From an uncultured Ruminococcus sp. (GTDB lineage: Bacteria > Bacillota > Clostridia > Oscillospirales > Ruminococcaceae): a DNA stretch of 64,000 nucleotides. The number at the start of each line of letters is the position of its first letter. The stretch's first letter is position 1. The position numbers and the translations under genes were made by a program. The stretch is from contig CAJTWE010000004.1 of the NCBI GenBank assembly GCA_910579955.1, positions 1-64,000 on the forward strand, given 5' to 3'. The notes below the pieces were generated by a model. The model was given only the letters and a program-made list of their open reading frames with translations, ran no database searches and was not told the DNA's origin. Below are positions 26,708 to 32,846 of the stretch, in pieces.

Positions 26708-26833
26708 TCCGGAACATAGGTGTGCAGGTTTACTGCGGCACACAAAACGATCCGCTTAATGCTGCTCGGTCTCCCGCCTGACATGGTTCACGGTGCTTCA
26801 TTGCACAGGACCCGCACACCTATATTCCGGAGA
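26708..26833 (-). ncRNA. ffs: signal recognition particle RNA (small bacterial type)
   Basis: The minus strand gives an RNA of about 125 nt whose ends pair in a long helix (TCCGGAATATAGGTGTGC with GCACACCTATGTTCCGGA). The conserved domain IV, which Ffh binds, is present with both internal-loop sides: TGTCAGG (plus coordinates about 26778-26784) and AGCAGC (about 26761-26766). They are joined by CGG-GAGA-CCG, so the apical tetraloop is GAGA, a GNRA loop in place of the more usual GGAA. A run of six T after the helix (26707-26702) ends it. Its place just upstream of dnaX is typical of Firmicutes. Confidence 0.9.
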
Positions 26834-26998
26834 TTCTTCCGAAAAAATAGCCACTGATACAGAAATCCGAATCAGATGTTGTTATTATACCACATTCAAA
26901 ATCAAATTTCAAGTACTTTTTCACAAAAATTTGCTTTTTTTAAAAAAGTTTTTATTTTTGCACCGAAATTAATCTTTTTCACAATTATTGAAAAGCCA

Positions 26999-27028
26999 TT
27001 GACAAAAAGCTTGGAAACATGTTAAAAT
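26999..27028 (+). promoter_or_regulatory. promoter of the dockerin cysteine protease
   Basis: TTGACA (26999-27004), 18-bp spacer, TAAAAT (27023-27028), 64 bp before the start codon. Confidence 0.65.
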
Positions 27029-27091
27029 ATTACTATATACTATTATATAGCTATATGATTTATATAATATATAATAAGGAGGAGCGCTCTT

Positions 27092-29050
27092 ATGACTGCG
27101 AAAAAAATAATTTCAGCTTTTACTACTATAGCCTGTTTAATAGGCATGCTTTCAGTTATAAATATAAACATAAATACAAATATATCTGCATCTGCCGAAG
27201 AAAATATCCCCAATGAAAACGTATACGTACCAGGTAACGGCGGCGGATATATCCACAACCCATACGAAAAAACTTTTTCAGAAAGCCAAGAGCTTAACAG
27301 CGACTTCCCAATCGTTCAGGCAGATGTTCTGCCATCTTACTATGACCTCAGGGACGAAAATGCTGTAACTCCTGTGCGCAATCAAGGTCCGGAGGGGATG
27401 TGTCATGCGTTCGCTGCGATAGGCGCTTGCGAGTCAAATATTCTGAAACAAGGTTTTGAAACTGATTCCCTTGAGCTTGACCTATCAGAAGCACAGCTTG
27501 GATACTTTCTTTATACAAAGCAGCAAGACCCCCTTGATGGTCTTTACGGAGATTATATAAACACGCCCAGAAAGGGTTCAAACGGCGGAAATGGTATGCT
27601 GGCAGCAGCAGGTCTTGCGTCAGGTTTTGGCACTGAAAGAGAGGAATTTTGCCAATACAGCGACTGGTCAAAGGGATATTCTGAATACAGCAGATATGCT
27701 GGGCAATACAGGCTGCGAACCTGTGAGTGCATGACAAGCATTGCAGACAGCGCCTCAAAAATCAAATTGAAAAAATGGCTCATGGAAAGCGGCGGTATAA
27801 GCTTTGCATTCTACACTAACCGTACACTATATTATGATAACGGCGAATCAACTGCGTACTATGCAAAAGGCAAATCGTTTTATGAAGATGCAAATCACGC
27901 TGCACTTATAGTCGGCTGGGACGACTACTACAGCAAGGAAAATTTTTCCGAAGAAAATCGTCCCTCTAAAGATGGCGCATGGCTTGTAAAAAACAGCTAT
28001 GGGGCAGACCTCTTTGATGACGGGTATTTCTGGCTCTCATACGAAGAACCGTCAGCCGGTTCATTCTGTCGATATATTGTAGAAAAAACATCTGACTACG
28101 ATGACATTTACGAATACGACGGTGCAGGATATATAATGTCATACAGTTTTGATGCGACAGCTAATGTATTTACAGCCGACTATGACTGTACTATTACGGA
28201 TGTTTCGTTTTATATGCCCGGCGGAAACCCCAGTAACACTACTGCCGAAGTACTTGTATACAGGCTTGTCGATAATACATCAAACCCGACAGACGGAGAA
28301 TGTATCGGCTCTGCAAGAGGCACTTTTAACAGCAATGGATATTATACCATTCCACTTGAAGAGCCGGCAGCAGTACTTGAAGGCGAGCAGTTCTCACTTG
28401 TATTAAGAATGACACATAAAAACAAAAATAATACCATATATCTCCCTATCGAGGAGACAACGTCTCTTACAAGCACATTCATTCTTGAATGCGGCGCTAA
28501 CTTCGGTGAAAGCTATTTATGTATCAACGACGAATGGGAGGATACTTGTTTAAGCGAAGGTGAAAACGGCAATTTTGGCAACATTCCGCTAAAGGCTTTT
28601 GCCGTAAGAACCGAAGAATACTCTCCGGTAATGCTTGAAACTGCTCTTAACGCTGCTTACGATTCTAAAATAGACGATCCGATTCTTGAAAAGGCTGTTG
28701 CAGCAGGCGAAAATATATTGCAAGAAGGTGGAAGTGCGGAATCTGCTAAAAGAGCTGCCAGAACAATTTTTGCTGTACTTGAAAAGCTGGGCGGTGATTT
28801 AAGTTATCCCGAATACATATACACAGATTACAATGCCATAACGGGCGATAGTGATGGTGACGGTGAGATAACCATTTCAGACGCCAGCGAAGCGTTAAAG
28901 GTTTATGCGCACCGCACAGCGATGCTTTTATATAGAACAAATCGCAAGCAAGAGGTCGCCATGAATATGGTATATGATGACGAAATAAACATGGAAGACG
29001 CCACAGAAATACTTTCTCTCTATGCAAAAATGTCAGCCGGACTGATATGA
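27092..29050 (+). CDS. secreted papain-like cysteine protease with C-terminal dockerin
   Basis: A 652-residue protein. Signal peptide is about 1-35. The C1-family peptidase domain (about 82-320) has the oxyanion Gln in RNQGPEGMCHAF, the nucleophile Cys104, the catalytic His in DANHAALIVGWD and the Asn in LVKNSYGADL. A lectin-like beta domain (about 340-510) follows, then a short helical segment and a type I dockerin (about 580-652). The first dockerin repeat is GDSDGDGEITISDASEAL. The second, MVYDDEINMEDATEIL, has lost several Ca ligands, so cohesin binding may be altered. With the trypsin-like enzyme at 13336 it makes two cellulosome-type proteases in one window. Confidence 0.88.
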   Translation: MTAKKIISAFTTIACLIGMLSVINININTNISASAEENIPNENVYVPGNGGGYIHNPYEKTFSESQELNSDFPIVQADVLPSYYDLRDENAVTPVRNQGPEGMCHAFAAIGACESNILKQGFETDSLELDLSEAQLGYFLYTKQQDPLDGLYGDYINTPRKGSNGGNGMLAAAGLASGFGTEREEFCQYSDWSKGYSEYSRYAGQYRLRTCECMTSIADSASKIKLKKWLMESGGISFAFYTNRTLYYDNGESTAYYAKGKSFYEDANHAALIVGWDDYYSKENFSEENRPSKDGAWLVKNSYGADLFDDGYFWLSYEEPSAGSFCRYIVEKTSDYDDIYEYDGAGYIMSYSFDATANVFTADYDCTITDVSFYMPGGNPSNTTAEVLVYRLVDNTSNPTDGECIGSARGTFNSNGYYTIPLEEPAAVLEGEQFSLVLRMTHKNKNNTIYLPIEETTSLTSTFILECGANFGESYLCINDEWEDTCLSEGENGNFGNIPLKAFAVRTEEYSPVMLETALNAAYDSKIDDPILEKAVAAGENILQEGGSAESAKRAARTIFAVLEKLGGDLSYPEYIYTDYNAITGDSDGDGEITISDASEALKVYAHRTAMLLYRTNRKQEVAMNMVYDDEINMEDATEILSLYAKMSAGLI

Positions 29051-29061
29051 CCTATAAATTT

Positions 29062-29130
29062 GACCTCTCGTATAAGATAAATATCTGGATAGATATCTAT
29101 AGATAAATATATGAGAGGTCGAAATTTTTT
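29062..29130 (+). terminator. long-stem terminator after the cysteine protease
   Basis: GACCTCTC and GAGAGGTC, extended by GTAT/ATAT, pair around an AT-rich loop that is itself repetitive (ATAGATAT units). A run of T follows at 29125-29130. Confidence 0.75.
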
Positions 29131-29151
29131 CAAAAAAATTGAAAAAAGGGG

Positions 29152-29180
29152 TTGACAAAGCTTTTCGTCTGTGATATAAT
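29152..29180 (+). promoter_or_regulatory. consensus tRNA promoter
   Basis: TTGACA (29152-29157), 17-bp spacer, TATAAT (29175-29180): a full consensus promoter 30 bp before tRNA-Asn. Confidence 0.85.
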
Positions 29181-29209
29181 ATATTTTGTAATCAGGAAAA
29201 AACAAATAT

Positions 29210-29285
29210 TCCTCCATAGCTCAGTCGGTAGAGCACTCGGCTGTTAACCGAGTTGTCGTTGGTTCGAGTCCAACTGGGGGAGCCA
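29210..29285 (+). tRNA. tRNA-Asn (GTT)
   Basis: The acceptor arms TCCTCCA and TGGGGGA pair. D loop (AGCTCAGTCGGTAGAGC) and T loop (GGTTCGAGTCC) are standard. The anticodon loop CTGTTAAC reads GTT. CCA is encoded at 29283-29285. Confidence 0.97.
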
Positions 29286-29288
29286 AAG

Positions 29289-29325
29289 AAATCCGAAAGT
29301 ATATTATAATGCTTTCGGATTTTTA
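29289..29325 (+). terminator. terminator between the two tRNAs
   Basis: AATCCGAAAG pairs with CTTTCGGATT, followed by T5. It probably ends the tRNA-Asn transcript, with partial read-through to tRNA-Pro. Confidence 0.7.
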
Positions 29326-29327
29326 AA

Positions 29328-29404
29328 CGAGGTGTGGCTCAGTTTGGTAGAGCACTACGTTCGGGACGTAGGGGCCGCAAGTTCGAATCTTGTCACCTCG
29401 ACCA
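29328..29404 (+). tRNA. tRNA-Pro (CGG)
   Basis: The acceptor arms CGAGGTG and CACCTCG pair. The anticodon stem CTACG/CGTAG holds the loop TTCGGGA, giving anticodon CGG. The T loop GTTCGAATC is standard, and CCA is encoded at 29402-29404. It borders the accessory island, and tRNA genes are frequent integration sites. Confidence 0.96.
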
Positions 29405-29412
29405 GTTTAAAA

Positions 29413-29453
29413 CCACGCAGTTTAGGGAAAATCCTCGCTTGCGTGGCTTTTTT
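29413..29453 (+). terminator. terminator after tRNA-Pro
   Basis: CCACGCA (29413-29419) pairs with TGCGTGG (29440-29446), followed by CTTTTTT. Confidence 0.75.
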
Positions 29454-29454
29454 G

Positions 29455-29643
29455 TTTTTGTGGGAAAATTAGGCGGTGCTCCTAAATGTAATAAAAATGC
29501 TTCTAAACAAACAAAACAAGCTGTTACTGAAACTGTAACTGATACTGATACTGTTACTGATATTATTATAAATAATAATATATCTTCTGTTTCCGAGAAA
29601 CAGAAGACACCCCCCAAAAAAAGAAATACGCAGGAGCAAGAGC
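29455..29643 (+). pseudogene. possible remnant of a phage or plasmid replication-type gene
   Basis: No start codon fits, but one plus-strand frame reads KLGGAPKCNKNASKQTKQ followed by TETVTDTDTVTD. Proteins of Firmicute phages and mobile elements often carry a GGAPKGNKNA-type linker followed by Thr/Asp/Val repeats. The frame has no ribosome binding site and is preceded by tRNA-Pro, so it looks like a decayed C-terminal part left by an excised or degraded element. The repetitive DNA (29520-29566) could also be chance low complexity. Confidence 0.4.
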
Positions 29644-29674
29644 AAAGAGCGGGCTTGCTTTTAGCCCGCTCTTT
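29644..29674. terminator. terminator after ORF90 copy 1
   Basis: A perfect 12-bp stem, AAAGAGCGGGCT (29644-29655) with AGCCCGCTCTTT (29663-29674). It is downstream of the minus-strand ORF90 copy 1 and usable from both sides. Confidence 0.75.
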
Positions 29675-29700
29675 CTCGTATGTTATATTGCTGCAATACC

Positions 29701-29973
29701 CTACTGAACCGCACTTGCAAGCTTTAAAATTTTATGTATATAATCGTCCGCAATCTCAATAAGCGTGAATATACGTTCATACTCTGCATACCACCTAAAA
29801 GATTGCACGCTTTCAATTGTACTGCTTTCTCCAGTTAAGTATTCAAGCGCCTTTTGTGGGTCAGGATTCGTTGCAAAACCATAATCTGAAATAAGCTCCC
29901 ATGTGGCAAGCTCTGCACATTTTGCCAGTTCTTTGATATCGTCTAATCTGTCTAGAAGTTTAACGGTGTTCAT
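29701..29973 (-). CDS. ORF90 copy 1, unknown 90-residue protein
   Basis: A predicted soluble, mostly helical, acidic protein of 90 residues with no recognised family. It is one of three near-identical copies in 3 kb, differing from copy 2 at 3 positions and from copy 3 at 8. Conserved stretches are LLDRLDDIKELAKCAELATW and AEYERIFTLIEIADDYIHKI. The ribosome binding site AAAGGAAT lies nine bases before the ATG. Upstream on the same strand is an RHH gene (30092-30262), and between them a short RNA is transcribed against the leader. The setting suggests tight dosage control, as for a toxin, a replication factor or a phage-type regulator. The molecular role is unknown. Confidence 0.75.
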   Translation of the reverse strand: MNTVKLLDRLDDIKELAKCAELATWELISDYGFATNPDPQKALEYLTGESSTIESVQSFRWYAEYERIFTLIEIADDYIHKILKLASAVQ

Positions 29974-29998
29974 TTTTAAAAATTCCTTTCAATTTTAC

Positions 29999-30028
29999 TT
30001 GACAGGAAAGCTCTATCCGTGGTACAAT
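29999..30028 (+). promoter_or_regulatory. promoter of counter-transcribed RNA 1 with flanking inverted repeat
   Basis: TTGACA (29999-30004), 18-bp spacer, TACAAT (30023-30028). CTCTATC (30011-30017) and GATAGAG (30034-30040) form an inverted repeat around the -10. The same layout with different arm sequences is seen in the other two copies. Confidence 0.7.
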
Positions 30029-30034
30029 ATATTT

Positions 30035-30103
30035 GATAGAGAAATCTGTCGTTGAGCGTTTCGCTTATCTCTTGGTCGGGAGAGCGGAACGCTATTCTTT
30101 TTC
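30035..30103 (+). ncRNA. counter-transcribed (antisense) RNA 1
   Basis: A predicted RNA of about 70 nt, starting about 7 nt after the -10 and ending at the T run 30098-30102. Its 3' hairpin pairs AGCGTTTCGC (30055-30064) with GCGGAACGCT (30084-30093). An inner TCTC/GAGA stem presents the loop TTGGTCGG. It is antisense to the RHH-ORF90 leader, and its terminator touches the RHH stop codon. The loop core TTGGTCG is the part shared by all three copies, and UUGG fits the YUNR U-turn of known antisense-RNA loops. Expression is inferred. Confidence 0.55.
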
Positions 30104-30262
30104 AATAACTTTTTTAATTCCCTCACGAACAACCTCTGTTCTTGTAACGTTGTTATCTTTGCAATATTCAACAAGCTTATCATTAGTTTCCTTGTCTATC
30201 CTTGCCTTGACTTCAATTGTAAGAGGCTTTTCCGCTTTAGGTCTACCTGTTCTCGGGGACAT
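30092..30262 (-). CDS. RHH (CopG-like) repressor, copy 1
   Basis: A 56-residue protein. A basic proline-containing start (SPRTGRPKAEKP) is followed by a beta strand LTIEVKARID and two helices (ETNDKLVEYCKDNN and TRTEVVREGIKKVIEK), the ribbon-helix-helix pattern. Such proteins dimerise and bind inverted repeats with the beta strand. Its own promoter carries a 10-bp perfect inverted repeat (30274-30319), the expected autoregulatory operator. It lies 118 bp upstream of ORF90 copy 1 on the same strand. Confidence 0.75.
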   Translation of the reverse strand: MSPRTGRPKAEKPLTIEVKARIDKETNDKLVEYCKDNNVTRTEVVREGIKKVIEKE

Positions 30263-30273
30263 TTTATCAGCTC

Positions 30274-30322
30274 ACTTTCTGTGCCACAATTATATTATAC
30301 TTTATGCGCCACAGAAAGTCAA
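30274..30322 (-). promoter_or_regulatory. RHH/ORF90 copy 1 promoter with inverted-repeat operator
   Basis: Minus strand TTGACT (30317-30322), 17-bp spacer, TATAAT (30294-30299). ACTTTCTGTG (30274-30283) and CACAGAAAGT (30310-30319) are a perfect 10-bp inverted repeat spanning the -10, a typical CopG-type operator position. Confidence 0.7.
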
Positions 30323-30381
30323 CCCTTATATCAAAATAAATCTGCACAAATATTTCATGTTGTACTTGTATATTTTGTCAC

Positions 30382-30410
30382 TTGAAATCATGATGACGAT
30401 ATGATATAAT
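30382..30410 (+). promoter_or_regulatory. promoter of the RelE-type toxin-antitoxin pair
   Basis: TTGAAA (30382-30387), 17-bp spacer, TATAAT (30405-30410), 35 bp before the antitoxin start. Confidence 0.6.
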
Positions 30411-30445
30411 TATAATGAAGAATAGTAGATTAGGAGGGTTTTATA

Positions 30446-30667
30446 ATGAGCAATAAAGAAAGAATTATAGAATTATTAGACGTTGTTCCGGATTATAAAA
30501 TGGGATATGTTCTGGCATATGTACAAGGAATTGCAGCAGATGAAGAAGCAGACGACCTTTTTTGTCAAAGAATGATGGAAAACTATGAAAATGATCCTGA
30601 CCCCGAAAAAGATAAAACTTATTCATTAGAAGAGTGCATGGAAGCATGGGGACTGAATGATGTATAA
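30446..30667 (+). CDS. putative antitoxin of a RelE-type pair
   Basis: A 73-residue acidic protein (MSNKERIIELLDVVPDYKMG start, Glu/Asp-rich centre, C-terminal SLEECMEAWGL). The first 25 residues resemble the short N-terminal helix pair of small RelB-type antitoxins from Clostridia. The stop overlaps the start of the toxin gene (30657), and the gene precedes it, the usual antitoxin-toxin order. The call rests mainly on the neighbour. AGGAGGG lies ahead of the ATG. Confidence 0.7.
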   Translation: MSNKERIIELLDVVPDYKMGYVLAYVQGIAADEEADDLFCQRMMENYENDPDPEKDKTYSLEECMEAWGLNDV

Positions 30668-30905
30668 GATTATCATTAAAAAGAAAGCAAAAAAATTTAT
30701 AGATAAACTTCCTAAAAATGAACGTTTACGTGTTGCGAAAGCAATAGAAATGCTACCAAACGGAGAAGACATCAAAAAACTTAAAGGTTCTGAAAATCTG
30801 TTACGGCTAAGGGTTGGCGATTATAGAATTATTTATACTGTAGATCATGGTGAATTAATAGTAATTGTAATTGATGCCGGCAGCAGAGGTCAGATATACA
30901 AGTAA
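30657..30905 (+). CDS. RelE/ParE-family toxin
   Basis: An 82-residue basic protein with the RelE fold pattern: YKIIIKKKAKKFIDKLP, helix ERLRVAKAIEML, KLKGSENLLRLRVGDYRIIY and a final VIDAGSRGQIYK. The Arg-Leu-Arg-Val-Gly-Asp-Tyr-Arg strand motif is diagnostic. RelE-type toxins cut mRNA at the ribosome, while ParE-type block gyrase. The GDYRIIY motif favours RelE. It overlaps the antitoxin gene by 11 bp and could start at either of two adjacent ATG codons. Confidence 0.88.
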   Translation: MMYKIIIKKKAKKFIDKLPKNERLRVAKAIEMLPNGEDIKKLKGSENLLRLRVGDYRIIYTVDHGELIVIVIDAGSRGQIYK

Positions 30906-30910
30906 AAAAT

Positions 30911-30946
30911 AACGCTGTATGAAAAATTCCGTACAGCGTTTCTTTT
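30911..30946. terminator. shared-type terminator before ORF90 copy 2
   Basis: AACGCTGTAT / GTACAGCGTT hairpin with a TCTTTTT tail, serving the plus-strand toxin and facing ORF90 copy 2. The same stem and the following 30 bp occur at 32371, and the stem again at 33897. Confidence 0.8.
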
Positions 30947-30958
30947 TGCCTATCAGCC

Positions 30959-31231
30959 CTACTGGGTCACACTTGCAAGCTTTAAAATTTTATGTATATA
31001 ATCATCCGCAATCTCAATAAGCGTGAATATACGTTCATACTCTGCATACCACCTAAAAGATTGCACGCTTTCAATTGTACTGCTTTCTCCGGTTAAGTTT
31101 TCAAGCGCCTTTTGTGGGTCGGGATTCGTTGCAAAACCATAATCTGAAATAAGCTCCCATGTGGCGAGCTCTGCACATTTTGCTAGTTCTTTGATATCGT
31201 CTAATCTGTCTAGAAGTTTAACGGTGTTCAT
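30959..31231 (-). CDS. ORF90 copy 2, unknown 90-residue protein
   Basis: Second copy of the 90-residue protein, 87 of 90 residues identical to copy 1 (differences at residues 45, 88 and 89). The start is taken at the conserved MNTVKL, with GAAAGGAAT ten bases upstream; an in-frame extension of 11 residues is possible but not shared by the other copies. Upstream RHH gene, antisense RNA and promoter inverted repeat are all present here. Confidence 0.75.
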   Translation of the reverse strand: MNTVKLLDRLDDIKELAKCAELATWELISDYGFATNPDPQKALENLTGESSTIESVQSFRWYAEYERIFTLIEIADDYIHKILKLASVTQ

Positions 31232-31257
31232 TTTCAAAAATTCCTTTCTATCGTAAC

Positions 31258-31286
31258 TTGACACGCTCCGAAAGGAATGTTATAAT
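31258..31286 (+). promoter_or_regulatory. promoter of counter-transcribed RNA 2 with 9-bp inverted repeat
   Basis: TTGACA (31258-31263), 17-bp spacer, TATAAT (31281-31286), full consensus. CCGAAAGGA (31268-31276) and TCCTTTCGG (31300-31308) form a perfect 9-bp inverted repeat around the -10 and start site. Confidence 0.75.
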
Positions 31287-31292
31287 AGATTT

Positions 31293-31368
31293 AACATAGT
31301 CCTTTCGGGGCTTTGGTGGATAACGGTAACATTTGTGCTTGGTCGTGCGGTGTTACCGTTATTTTTTT
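31293..31368 (+). ncRNA. counter-transcribed (antisense) RNA 2
   Basis: A predicted RNA of about 75 nt ending in a strong terminator: ATAACGGTAACA (31320-31331) pairs with TGTTACCGTTAT (31351-31362), then seven T. The loop carries CTTGGTCG, as in copies 1 and 3. The terminator arm overlaps the stop codon of the RHH gene on the other strand. Expression and target pairing are inferred. Confidence 0.6.
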
Positions 31369-31538
31369 GTTTTCTGGTACTGCCCTTCAATTCCGTTTCT
31401 GACAACTTCTGAACGGCTTATATTAGATTCCTTACATACTGTATCAAGTTTTTCTAAAGTTTCACGGTCAAGCCTTACACGAAGCATATAGTCTTTTGGG
31501 TTATCTGTTAGCTTAGTACCCTTTTTCATTGCAGCCAC
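31359..31538 (-). CDS. RHH (CopG-like) repressor, copy 2
   Basis: A protein of about 59 residues with the ribbon-helix-helix pattern: strand YMLRVRLDRE, helix TLEKLDTVCKESN and helix SRSEVVRNGIEGQYQ. The start is uncertain: a GTG at 31538 has GAGGTG five bases ahead; an ATG at 31529 and a TTG at 31553 are alternatives. It shares the fold and the SRSEVVRNGI/TRTEVVREGI helix with copy 1, but is otherwise diverged, far more than the ORF90 copies are from each other. Confidence 0.72.
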   Translation of the reverse strand: MAAMKKGTKLTDNPKDYMLRVRLDRETLEKLDTVCKESNISRSEVVRNGIEGQYQKTKK

Positions 31539-31556
31539 TATTTCACCTCTCAATCT

Positions 31557-31601
31557 TTGTTGCTACAGTCTTATTATACTACGTAGCGACAAGCTTGTCA
31601 A
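31557..31601 (-). promoter_or_regulatory. RHH/ORF90 copy 2 promoter with inverted-repeat operator
   Basis: Minus strand TTGACA (31596-31601), 17-bp spacer, TATAAT (31573-31578). TTGTTGCTAC (31557-31566) and GTAGCGACAA (31583-31592) are a 10-bp inverted repeat with one mismatch around the -10. Confidence 0.7.
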
Positions 31602-31650
31602 CCCCTATGTCAAAATAAAATTATATAAATGTACTTGTTTAAGTTATATA

Positions 31651-31679
31651 TTGACGTGAATATATTCTTATGGTATAAT
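31651..31679 (+). promoter_or_regulatory. promoter of the DUF4160/DUF2442 pair
   Basis: TTGACG (31651-31656), 17-bp spacer, TATAAT (31674-31679). Confidence 0.65.
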
Positions 31680-31704
31680 GATGTTATAGAAAGAAGGGAT
31701 ACTA

Positions 31705-31962
31705 ATGCCGACTTTATCAATGTTTTATGGCATATTAATAAGAATGTTTTTTGATGATCACAATCCGCCACATATTCATGCTATATATGGAAATGAAAAA
31801 GCTTGTTATAATTTCGATGGTGAAGTTATTGAAGGTGAATTGCCAACTAAACAGCATAAATTAGTAGTAGCGTGGATTGCTATACATAAAGACGAATTGA
31901 TTGCAAACTGGGAACTTGCACATAATAGTGAACCATTATTCAGAATTGAGCCTTTAAAATAG
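31705..31962 (+). CDS. DUF4160 family protein, probable toxin-antitoxin-type partner
   Basis: An 85-residue protein with the DUF4160 signature: start MPTLSMFYGILIRMF, then DDHNPPHIHAIYG and a YNFDGEVIEGELP stretch, then a helix with LVVAWIAIHKDELIANW. Genes of this family are regularly paired with DUF2442 genes, and the pair is suspected to be a type II toxin-antitoxin module; which partner is toxic is not settled. The histidines of PPHIH are conserved. It is followed 36 bp later by the DUF2442 gene. Confidence 0.8.
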   Translation: MPTLSMFYGILIRMFFDDHNPPHIHAIYGNEKACYNFDGEVIEGELPTKQHKLVVAWIAIHKDELIANWELAHNSEPLFRIEPLK

Positions 31963-31998
31963 GGCTATTTCTTACATTGATTTGAAAGAGGTGGCAAA

Positions 31999-32265
31999 AT
32001 GCATGAGGTTTTAAACGTTATTCCATTAAATAATTATTGTATTTTAGTTGAATTTGAAAATGGTGAAAAACGTATAGGCGATATTGAACCTTTGATAAAA
32101 AGAGGCGGAGTTTTTGCAGATTTAAGAGACATTAGAATTTTTAATAGTGTATACATTGAATATGGTGCGGTTACGTGGAAAAATAAAAGCGGAATTGAAG
32201 TTGATATATGCCCTGATAAATTATATATGGATAGTGTTCCATATACTGATAAAGGGGCAGTATAA
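31999..32265 (+). CDS. DUF2442 family protein, partner of DUF4160
   Basis: An 88-residue protein with VIPLNNYCILVEFENGEKR, the DLRDIRIFNSVYIEYGAVTW core and the ending GIEVDICPDKLY, matching DUF2442. GAGGTGGC lies before the ATG. DUF2442 proteins often act as the smaller regulatory partner. The function is inferred from pairing only. Confidence 0.8.
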   Translation: MHEVLNVIPLNNYCILVEFENGEKRIGDIEPLIKRGGVFADLRDIRIFNSVYIEYGAVTWKNKSGIEVDICPDKLYMDSVPYTDKGAV

Positions 32266-32312
32266 CGGCAATAACTAAGGCACAACAAATAGCTGGGTAG
32301 TATTAATAGTAT

Positions 32313-32406
32313 CCGGGTAATACTGTAGGAGATGTGTGGAATAGTCATCCCACCTCGTTCCATCAATAACAACGCTGTACAAAATCGTACAGCGTTTCTT
32401 TTTGCC
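32313..32406. repeat. 94-bp direct repeat, copy A (with terminator)
   Basis: From CCGGGTAATACTGTAGGAGA to the terminator AACGCTGTAC/GTACAGCGTT (32371-32396) and TTTCTTTTTGCC. It recurs with a few substitutions and small indels at 33840-33934. The two copies flank a 1.5-kb unit holding ORF90 copy 3 and the XRE-HicAB genes. A small hairpin (GTGGAATAGTCATCCCAC) lies inside. Confidence 0.75.
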
Positions 32407-32414
32407 TATCAGCC

Positions 32415-32687
32415 CTACTGGGTCACACTTGCAAGCTTTAAAATTTTATGTATATAATCGTCCGCAATCTCAATAAGCGTGAATATACGTTCATATTCGG
32501 CGTACCACATAAAAGATTGCATGCTTTCAATTGTACTGCTTTTTCCATTCAAGTAGTCAAGCGCCTTTTGTGGGTCGGGATTTGTTGCAAAACCATAATC
32601 GGCAATGAGCTCCCATGTGGCAAGCTCTGCACATTTTGCTAATTCTTTGATATCATCTAATCTGTCTAGAAGTTTAACGGTGTTCAT
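32415..32687 (-). CDS. ORF90 copy 3, unknown 90-residue protein
   Basis: Third copy, the most diverged: it differs from copy 1 at residues 29, 44, 47, 49, 56, 60, 88 and 89. Length and the C-terminal half are unchanged, so selection for function is likely. The antisense RNA and its promoter are present upstream, but no RHH gene is found before it. A consensus minus-strand promoter (32847-32875) leads straight into the leader. Confidence 0.75.
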   Translation of the reverse strand: MNTVKLLDRLDDIKELAKCAELATWELIADYGFATNPDPQKALDYLNGKSSTIESMQSFMWYAEYERIFTLIEIADDYIHKILKLASVTQ

Positions 32688-32712
32688 TTTTTAAAATTCC
32701 TTTCAATTCTAC

Positions 32713-32742
32713 TTGACAGGAAAGCTCTACTTGATGTATAAT
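32713..32742 (+). promoter_or_regulatory. promoter of counter-transcribed RNA 3
   Basis: TTGACA (32713-32718), 18-bp spacer, TATAAT (32737-32742). GCTCTA (32724-32729) and TAGAGC (32753-32758) form a 6-bp inverted repeat around the -10. Confidence 0.7.
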
Positions 32743-32748
32743 AAATTT

Positions 32749-32822
32749 CAGATAGAGCAATCTGTCTGGATTGATAACGGTAACTAATCGCTTTGGTCGG
32801 TGGATAGTTACCGTTGTTTTTT
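32749..32822 (+). ncRNA. counter-transcribed (antisense) RNA 3
   Basis: A predicted RNA of about 74 nt. Terminator stem AACGGTAACTA (32776-32786) with TAGTTACCGTT (32805-32815), then GTTTTTT. The loop contains TTTGGTCGG, matching the other copies. Compared with copy 2, the stem core GGTAAC is kept while the bases next to the loop changed on both sides (CA/TG to CTA/TAG), preserving pairing. Confidence 0.58.
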
Positions 32823-32846
32823 ACGCACCTCGCTTTCACTGGTTAT

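Noticed and set aside
29334..29762. A 142-residue plus-strand frame covering tRNA-Pro
   Set aside because: It begins inside the tRNA gene and has no ribosome binding site. Only its middle may be a gene remnant, reported separately.
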